Assembly (NCBI GenBank): GCA_030142905.1
Contig: JASJOG010000100.1
Span: 445,001 to 509,000, forward strand
Direction: 5' to 3'
Source: Heliopora coerulea
Taxonomy: Eukaryota > Cnidaria > Anthozoa > Scleralcyonacea > Helioporidae
DNA: 64,000 nt
The translations under genes and the position numbers were made by a program. The notes under the pieces were generated by a model that had not been told where the DNA came from, did no database searches, and worked only from the letters and a program-made list of their open reading frames with translations. The stretch's first letter is position 1. Each line of letters opens with the position of its first letter. Of the stretch, positions 56,770 to 64,000 are shown piece after piece.

Positions 56770-59700
56770 TCAGCGTACGTAAACTGCGAATACTTCGGCT
56801 GTACCAACTTGATCTGAAAAATAATTACAACCACGATTTACCAGGATGACAGTGCCCAAAATAGTAGAGGATTACAGGTGAAATGGGAATGAGAAGATCC
56901 ACAATTAACATATACCTCTCAGGTGAACAGTGGTTTTTGTGCAATCTGATTAATTCCTTCCTCACGGAATATCCGGCACTATTCATCTCCGAGTAAAACA
57001 AGATGACTTCGCGTTTTGTCATATGATAAAACAACTATTCACCTAAATGCATTTCAGTGAATAGTGTAGATATTTACCTCCACCTCAGTGAATAATTACT
57101 TTGTATTTGATAGGTTAGGCAGGTTATAGAAAGGTTGTGAAAATTTATAAAAGGTATGGAAAGGTTTCAAAGTTATAAATATCCAAAATATTTGCATTAG
57201 TAAGAAAGGTTCTGGTCGAACTATCTGACAGTCAGCGAATCAGGAGTGGCGCCAGAGGGGGGCAGAAGGGACTACAGCCCCCCGTCGGGAACTTTAGCTC
57301 CCCATCGGGGAAAATTGAACAATTCGTCGGAGAACGACATACATGGGGGAAACTTTAAATATTCGAGTTTGTTTTCTCAAACTGGTAAAAGGAAAAACGA
57401 ATTATCTGCCTTAAATGTGAATAATAAAAGCGGGGAAGAATTTTTACGAGAAAATCGGGGGGAATAACGTGAAAATGAACGAAAAAGCAAACTGACACTG
57501 ATGTGGCTGGGCAAGCTGGCCTAAAGCCATAATTATCGGTATCACCTTTATTGTTTTGTGGCTTTGCGAGTTTAGAATACTACGGACTATTCAAACGCGA
57601 CTTCAGACTTCACTTCGTGCCTACGTTACTTTTATAACTACAGTCGAACTTCCATTAAGTGGCCACCCTCGGGGAATGACAATGTGGCCGCATAATAGAG
57701 GGATGGCAAGAGTCGAACATGGGTGAGTCGGAAGTCGGTAATTTTAATCAATTTACAAGACATTAACAAGAACAGACGGTAGCTCTTGATAAAAAAAACA
57801 ACTAACAACAAACCATTTGTAAGTTGAGAAAACCACACGAAACAAAAATCAACGTTCGATTCATGAATAATTATATCGTCAGCTAGGCTGGCTTAAAATA
57901 GTCTCGAATCTGCATTTGTCGTCGCGGTGCATTGAGTTTTAAAGTGCTAAGCAAGTCGTTCGTCTTCGAAATGGGCGACGCAAGTTCCTCGTACCTGTGG
58001 TACAACGCAAATCTGCGCAGTTCCTCAGCATGTCCAATAGCCTTCGTCAATGACTTGATTTTTGATTCTTTAAAACCCTGGTCGTATTCATCATCATTTC
58101 ATATTCATCATGAATATTTGGACACATGGCAACCAAACATCGGTGATGAACATCGTTTAATGCGAGAACCAAATAATAAAGTGGACTCGAATGCTGTGGC
58201 AGTTGTTTCTAAATACTGGCGCGAAAACGTCGTGCATCTTAAATCGGCTCAAAATGTAAAGCACCATGAGCAGATGTCTTCGAAAGTGTGTTTGCATCCA
58301 AATGAAATGAGTGCGGATTTTTAAGTCGTTGGACATGTCACATGTGCCGAAACTAATGGCAATTTTTCTCACAAAGTTTCTAAAACGAACAACCAACTCC
58401 AGAAAAGCAGTAATCAAGGGCAAACGAGTCAACAGAGGTGGTTTATATGGTTTGGAAGTTCCTTGTGAATATCATTTCATAGGAGATGCTTTTTCGATAA
58501 GTTGGCTGAAACAAAAGCTACAGAATGAGGGATATGATGTTAGCTAAAGTAGAACGGAAACACTAATATTTAATAATTGTGCGTAATGAACAGATGTATT
58601 ATGAAGTGACATGAATGTTTATCTCATATCACAAATTGTTTTTTCGTTAATCTTTGTCTTCGTACTGTTGTGATACTTCAGACCGACCGTTTCATAGAGG
58701 TGATAGGTAATGCTAAACGTCGTTTGGGACCGCTCGAAGGTGGCCGCAGCCGCTTAATGGAGGTGGCCGTTTAATAGAGGTGCAATTTATAGTAAATTAT
58801 AGGTAATATTTTTGGGACTTCAGCCCGTGGTCATTTAATAGAGGGTGGCAGCTTAATAGAGGGCCGCTTAATAGAGGGTGGCCACTTAATGGAGGTTCGA
58901 CTGTAGTTCGTTCTAAACTCTAAAGTTTAATTCCGTAGTCAGAAAGGACGAACGGAAACGACGGTTATCAACAAGGCCAAAGATGAGATCATGAAAAATT
59001 TGCCTATTGCTATTTACATAATACGTTAATATAATATGTCTTACTGTAGTCGGTGCAAAAACAAATTGTTCATTTATCCCTGCATATGTATTCATTTCAA
59101 AAAAAATCATGCATTTTCCTGCACCTAAACCTTAGCCCCCCTGTCGGGGAATTCCTGGCACCACCACTGCAGCGGATGAATGACATCGTTCCAGTAAAGG
59201 TAATTTATGACACTTTGGAGCAACAGGTCATTGGTCATAATCAACCCATCCTAATGCCTTAGGATTACTTGACTATATGGCCTAATTAAGAGCTTAAAGG
59301 ACTCATCCAGAAAATTTCCTTTAATTTAAGACTTCACTATCATGCTCCCCGAAATTTTTTTTTGATCTGTCCCTGGATCATATGTTGACTCTAAGCCCGA
59401 AAAGGTAACAAAAGTAAACAACAACACATATAGTCATAAGTAAACAACGAAAGGAAAAGATAAGGGTTTGAGTTTTCATGGGACACAGGTATGTTTTCAT
59501 TCAGGAAATATTTCGACTTACCAAACTTATTGTAGTTAACAGCGGTATCTTTCTTGCTGAAGAAAAACGAAACCTCTGGAAATCTAGTTTCCCATTTGCA
59601 AGCTCTTATAGTTCCAGTAACCAACCACCCTATATCTCCTGGACAACCACCATAAAAATGATTTACTATAAAATCCCGGCAGTGGCCATTACGGCAGTCA

Positions 59701-62660
59701 CCCTTCAAACTAAAGTAATTTTTCGTCTTGGTTGAAATATCCCGCCAAGGTGATTCCTGGAGATTTTTCATCGAAAACCAGTTCAGGTTGTCAGAATTGC
59801 GGGCATCAAACCTGAGAACGACCTGCTCCATAGTCTGGTTGTAGAGAACGACGCGAGCCTTTAATCAGAAAAGGATAAAAAAATTTATATCTTTATCTGA
59901 CCAATTCAATGTTCCTTGCAGTCTTGCACTAAGGCGATTTGGGGAAATGTTAAAGTTTCTACCAGAAGGAAATTTCCTTTCTACTCATTATGTTTTCCAC
60001 AAACCAAAAACAGATATTGTAATTAGGCAAAGGCAATTCTTCTGGCTTAATCTGTAATACTGAAACATTTAGCGATGGAATGAATTAGTAGAAACATAAA
60101 AGCAGCCTGGAAAAAACTTTTTCACTTACTTGTATTGGCTTAAACGTAGACCAGTTTTGGACAATTCTGTTTTTATAATGATGTCTGAAGTCATTTCGAG
60201 TATTCAGAGCTTCTATGGAGTACTCATACATCGGGTATGTCAATTTCCAGTATTCGGACATTATTCCAGGAACACCAGCCACCACCTTGAATATCAGAGT
60301 CCAGCCTAAACAGATAATAAATTAATCTTTAGCAAAGCTGAATTTTTTAAAAATGTTTTGAAAATTTCAAGTTTAACTCTGTCTTTCTTTAGACTACTGA
60401 AAGTGCCTACATTGACCTCAAGCGTTCAGTACTTTAAAAACGGTTAGTTGATTAATCCCCAACTTCTTACTTTTCTGGAAATTTACCAGCCAGCATTTTG
60501 CTTTGAAAATTTTATGCATATTTTAGTTGAAGTTTCCGATGTTAATCCCTTTTGGAGAGGTATATTTTCTTTTTACGAAAATATTCGCTATCACTAGACT
60601 TAGACTTAGACCTTGTGGATTTTTTGGTGTTATTTTATTTTTATTTTTTGTTTATTTATTTTTTTGTTAATTTCTAGACTTTTGAGAATTTTTTAGACTG
60701 AGGGTTCACCGGGAATTTAAATCTTTATATCTCAACAACGATTTAAGTTCTTGAGCTGAAATTTTGCAACTTTTCTTAAAATATCTTGACTGAAAAAACA
60801 TCCACCAAAAAAAGTTATGGAGTATTTTAAACACGTACTAACACTGAATTTGACATGGGATTTTCTTAAGGGTTTTCTTCATTATATTTTGTGTTTGCCT
60901 TTCAAATCATATAAAACTGCAACCACACGTTTTCATTTTTAGAAGTATGTAGTTGTAAGGTAATTACCGTTAGTTGTAAGATTACCGTTGTATTGTAGGT
61001 AATCCAAGATGGTTACTTCCACGGAATGTTGAATATTTTTAGTTATGAAGATGTTTTATCATTATACTAAGCCAAATGACCATACGGAAAATTAAGCCTG
61101 GTTCACACAAGTGACATAAGCATAAGGACAAGATCAAAATAAAAACAAAGCGTGATATCTCCTCAAGGACTTGCAAAGACAAAACAAGAAGATTTTTTTT
61201 TTTGTTTTGTCTTTCGTTCGGCTCTTGGTTTATGCTTGGACTATAATCTTATGCTTATGATTACGACTATCCTTATGTGGCAAGCTCGACTTCATTCCTT
61301 TGTTTTGTCTTTTGTTTTGTCCTTATGCTTAAGCTTATGCTTATGCTCACGTGTGAACCAGGCTTAAGAGTCATTTTGTGTCAATTTCATGATGTACTTT
61401 TTGCATGAAAACAATTTGTTAAAATTAGTGGTTCAATTACAGTGTTTCATTTAATCACAATAGCAACATTAAGTAAATTAGCGTGTCTCGGTAAAGAAAA
61501 ACCAATTTATCAACATGATTTCATATTGCTAAAAGATAAATGGGAAATAATCCTGAAAACGGAAATTTTTGTAGTTCTGAAATTTCGATGTTTTAACAGC
61601 TGATGACGTCACAATGACATCAGAATGTGTTGACATGACAACAGAATTGCAACATCATTCAAAAAAATATCTTTAGCATGCAGCTAATAGTTTTCGATAA
61701 ATAACGTCTGGCACTTTCTGCCTCCCCCAACCCTAAAAGAACAAAAAAATACACGTCTAGACTGGTTTAACCCATTGTTGTATTCTTTACTTAGTTTTAC
61801 TTCTCATACGATCAAATATAGTGATTTTTCTAATTACATTACTGAGCAAAATGAATGCAGATTCCAATGCAAGATAGCGGCCTACAAATTTCATGTAATT
61901 ATATTTTATACTCTCATATAGAACTGTTGCTTGTTATTCAGAATGCAGTTTATTTTTACCTACGAGGAAATGATGACGACAGCCATAAAGATAAAGAAAT
62001 TTTAAGAATTTGTGGTTATACAAATGTATCATCACTGTCTGATGATTTCATGATACTAAATAATTGATAAATTAGTACATTAATTATATGTGCAATATCA
62101 ACTTAATGTCCGAAGACGAAGATATGTAATCTTGACATGGGAAAAAGCACAGAAAAGGCGACTTTTCTCATATTTGGTGTCATGGTGATTTCATTTTACG
62201 TACATCTCGGGTTAAAAAGAGCGGAAACTTTCTGTCACCCCTCGGGCTCATAACCACCCTAAAAAAATCTTTGGGGGAAAATAAGATGAACGAAGAACGA
62301 CCATAATCTATATAAAATAAACAACAACACCGAAAATACAATATTCAAACCAACAATTATGAAAGTCAACAGTGAATGTTTTGCTTGGAAACTCCATAGA
62401 AAAGATCAAAATGTCGCCTATCTCCAAATCAACAAGGCAGTTCCAGGGGAAATACTTTAGTTTGTGTAGTTTGAAAATTTAGCTTGGCTTCTTGTGCCGA
62501 AAGGCGTTAGCCCTTAGTGATTACGTTTGTATTGTAGAATCATAAAATACGAAATATCGGCGGCGGATGTTAAAGATGAGAAGAGACAGATTAAAATATC
62601 AAAATTCGTACTTACCTCCTGCGTTCATATCACAAAATACTGGAAAGGATTTTAAACCAA
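56770..62660 (-). CDS. Secreted fibrinogen-like gene, 3' four exons (copy B)
   Basis: Copy B keeps exons 3-6 at 62616-62660, 60130-60305, 59522-59858 and 56770-56813, all with intact splice sites and frame. Differences from copy A are missense: lysine to isoleucine just before the exon 4 donor (KPIQ), asparagine-aspartate to asparagine-glycine in the cysteine motif (CRNGHC), and alanine to phenylalanine in NHFYGGC. Exons 1 and 2 would lie right of the PLE inserted at 63144, beyond this window. The PLE falls within what is intron 2 in copy A, so it need not disrupt coding. No stop or frameshift is seen, so selection may be acting on both copies. Confidence 0.75.
57641..58903. mobile_element. 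TA-flanked TIR transposon carrying a HIRAN ORF (copy B)
   Basis: Copy B equivalent of 18762-20024, between TA at 57639-57640 and 58904-58905. Both ends read CAGTCGAAC here. Confidence 0.85.
57932..58547 (+). pseudogene. HIRAN-domain protein, frameshift plus stop (copy B)
   Basis: Same broken HIRAN frame as 19053-19668, with the shared 7-bp duplication frameshift. One extra substitution gives a TAA at 58322-58324, just before VVGHV. The second half still reads VNRGGLYGLEVPCEYHF. Confidence 0.75.
61096..61363. mobile_element. MITE with TTAA flanks and GCCTGGTTCACAC ends (copy B)
   Basis: Copy B equivalent of 22215-22483, flanked by TTAA at 61092-61095 and 61364-61367. Confidence 0.8.
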
Positions 62661-63143
62661 CTGGGAAAGATAACAATAAAAATTATATATGATAAACGTA
62701 CATTTTGGTTTCATAAATGCTACTATCGTGAGGGACTTGAACCTGATTTTGGTAACCGTTTGTTTAAACTTTGTAAATGAAGTTATGGGATGTAAACGTG
62801 CAACTATTGAGGGTTGGGATGTCGCGATTCCTGCCCTTTTTATGGAAGGTCTTTTGTCTGCCCTGTTAGCGACATTTTTTTGGTTCCACTTTCCAAAGCC
62901 ACGTGGATCTAGTGCACTCGAAATGACCAAAATCGTCCTAACGGTGCCACCTATGTCCTGAGAAATTCCTTGTTACGCCTCTGGGAATGAATAGAATAAC
63001 TCTTTGATTTCTAGTGGAGAAAGCTATCTAAGTCCTCCAATTATTATGGCGAATGAGGATAAATCTGCGACAAATCACAGCCATAGTGGTCATTTAGCTT
63101 CCTGTCAGTGTAATTGTAAAGAGCTCGCAGCAAATCTTGAGGG
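62661..63143. other. Intron region of copy B fibrinogen-like gene before the PLE
   Basis: Equivalent of 23789-24271. Opposite-strand frames (for example 62689-62961) are conserved with copy A but show no family motif. The small His/Cys-rich frame (Met at 63046) is cut by the PLE. Confidence 0.4.
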
Positions 63144-63242
63144 CTAGTGATAAAGATTATTGCCCAGCAAATAATTTTGAAGAAGCCCATAATCAAATAC
63201 ACATGTCAGGATACTTTGAAAGAAATTTAATGAGGAAATAAC

Positions 63243-63272
63243 GTTTCGTCACTTTACAAGTAACATCATCAG
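63243..63272 (-). ncRNA. Hammerhead-like motif in copy B-specific PLE 3' end
   Basis: On the minus strand: CTGATGA, extra T, GTTACT paired with AGTGAC (one G-U pair), loop of 5, then GAAAC. Nearly the same as 14419-14448 with a compensated stem. Confidence 0.5.
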
Positions 63273-63411
63273 AGTGTCTATTTACATGAAAATTTTCGGC
63301 TTAAATAACCTACACGATTACAAAAATAGAGGTGAGAGAAGGAGAGGATGATGAATGAGGTGTCATGACAGGGATTAAGGTGGATGAGAAAAGAAAAGAA
63401 AAGAAAAGCAA

Positions 63412-63906
63412 TTAGAATAACAAGAGAGGAAATGACCTTATATTTACGTTGAGAGAGGGATTTATTTTAGCAATCAGCAAACTTTCTCGAATGAGAGTGT
63501 CTAATTCCGAACGGCCACTAGCTAAAACTGAGAAATCATCAAAAGAAATTGGGTGTCCAGTTTCTCTTTTATGTGTTAAAATGCTAGACAAAGAAGATGG
63601 GTGAGAGATCTCATTTCCTGTGTGTGCCGAAATGCCCATGTGTTCACAGATCCTAGTGTGTAAGTTTCGGGTTGTTTCACCCACATACAACGCGGAGCAG
63701 CGTTGGCACGTAAATTTATAAATAACATTGGATCTTAAAAGCATAGGAATACGGTCTTTAAAACGAAAAAAGTGTGAAAAACGGCAAACTGGTCGAAATA
63801 TTACTCGGAGGTCAATGTGTGGGTGGGCCGAAGATATTAACCTTAAAAGCTGTTGGCGAATTTTGAGGCCGTGAATACCATATGTTCGTCGTATTCGATT
63901 TTTCAA
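63412..63906 (-). CDS. PLE protein C-terminal part with GIY-YIG domain (copy B-specific)
   Basis: The 164-residue minus-strand open frame matches 13525-14223 in layout: RLISSAHPHIDLRVIFRPVC near residue 22, FFRFKDRIP near 50, then the nuclease VIYKFTCQRC, ALYVGETTR, R and EH (about 65-93), and the tail LIRESLLIAK ... LNVNIRSFPLLLF. Upstream (right) the protein does not continue on this strand, because the sequence switches to the plus strand near 63910. The Met at 63906 is therefore only the first in the surviving frame. Not capable of transposition alone. Confidence 0.8.
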   Translation of the reverse strand: MKNRIRRTYGIHGLKIRQQLLRLISSAHPHIDLRVIFRPVCRFSHFFRFKDRIPMLLRSNVIYKFTCQRCSALYVGETTRNLHTRICEHMGISAHTGNEISHPSSLSSILTHKRETGHPISFDDFSVLASGRSELDTLIRESLLIAKINPSLNVNIRSFPLLLF

Positions 63907-63913
63907 GAAGAAC

Positions 63914-64000
63914 TTGCAAAATTTAAGAGCCTGTTACTTCAAAATGGTTATTAGCAACGGTTTATAGACTATTGTATTTGCTCTTTTTTACATAAAGTTT
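63914..64000 (+). pseudogene. Inverted upstream piece of the same PLE protein
   Basis: Plus-strand translation ELAKFKSLLLQNGY, a stop, then QRFIDYCICSFLHKV. It matches ELEKLKTLLKQNGYPRRFLDHCF of the copy A-specific PLE (13609-13680). In a normal element this lies N-terminal to the minus-strand frame at 63412-63906. The window ends inside it. Confidence 0.75.

Larger units (their letters stand above)
57241..59169. mobile_element. hAT element in the last intron, hosting a second transposon (copy B)
   Basis: Copy B equivalent. The left duplication has mutated to CAGCGAAT (57233-57240) while the right is still CAGCGGAT (59170-59177). Both terminal repeats have also changed by one base (CAGGAGTGG at the left, CAGTGGTGG at the right). 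Confidence 0.9.
39952..63143 (+). repeat. Copy B of the >=23-kb direct segmental repeat
   Basis: This is the second copy of bases 1-24271, in the same orientation. It lacks the PLE at 13479-14570 and keeps 44 bp (53405-53448) that look like the pre-insertion target. It is cut at 63143 by a minus-strand PLE that copy A lacks. It carries its own damage: a stop in the PLE ORF at 47556-47558, a stop in the HIRAN ORF at 58322-58324, and a 12-bp internal duplication in the tRNA-like foldback near 42030. The poly-C tract near 40311 is longer than its partner near 358. Confidence 0.97.
63144..64000 (-). mobile_element. PLE present only in copy B, with internal inversion (runs off the window)
   Basis: Starts exactly where A/B homology stops. 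The 3' end is on the left: a ttgctgggcaataat block and a hammerhead-like motif at 63243-63272, then the minus-strand C-terminal frame at 63412-63906. Right of about 63910 the strand flips: plus-strand ELAKFKSLLLQNGY (63914 on) is the part of the PLE protein that should precede the minus-strand piece. This geometry is what twin priming produces in LINEs. Confidence 0.85.

Overview
This window is eukaryotic, non-coding-rich and crowded with mobile elements. The content points to a cnidarian, probably a stony coral or a related anthozoan. Reasons: an intron-containing secreted gene of the cnidarian fibrinogen-like / skeletal-organic-matrix-5-like type, several Penelope-like elements (PLEs), an RTE LINE, hAT, Tc1/mariner and TA-target elements, and a Myb/SANT-like gene of a type I know from anthozoans. 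The species assignment is inference.

The dominant architecture is a very large direct repeat. Bases 1-24271 (copy A) are repeated at 39952-63143 (copy B) in the same order and orientation, with about 1-2% differences by eye. The period is about 39.95 kb. Because the window starts and ends inside the repeat, the true unit may be longer. This is either a real tandem segmental duplication or two haplotypes joined end to end by an assembler. Each copy carries a private PLE insertion: 13479-14570 in A and 63144 onward in B.

Layout of each copy, left to right: a PLE 3' end with a hammerhead-like motif; a foldback built from two tRNA-Thr-like sequences; a decayed PLE C-terminus; a LINE reverse transcriptase interrupted first by an hAT MITE (8-bp target duplication) and then by a PLE with reverse transcriptase and GIY-YIG endonuclease; several MITEs with identifiable target duplications; a long PLE foldback; and a host gene on the minus strand. 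The last intron of that gene holds a nested pair: an hAT element containing a TA-flanked element that carries a HIRAN-domain ORF.

The region between the copies (24272-39951) holds the first two exons of the copy A host gene, a Copia RNase H remnant, an intact two-exon Myb/SANT-like gene, diverged older relatives of sequence at the start of the repeat unit, a full-length but mutated RTE LINE with an 18-bp target duplication, a frameshifted Tc1/mariner transposase (DD37E) inside a PLE-like fragment, and a tRNA-derived SINE.

Only two genes look like functional host-type genes: the secreted fibrinogen-like gene (complete in A, 3' part in B) and the Myb/SANT-like gene. The rest is mobile-element sequence in various stages of decay, much of it nested so that relative ages can be read. 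The least expected item is a HIRAN domain inside a terminal-inverted-repeat transposon.
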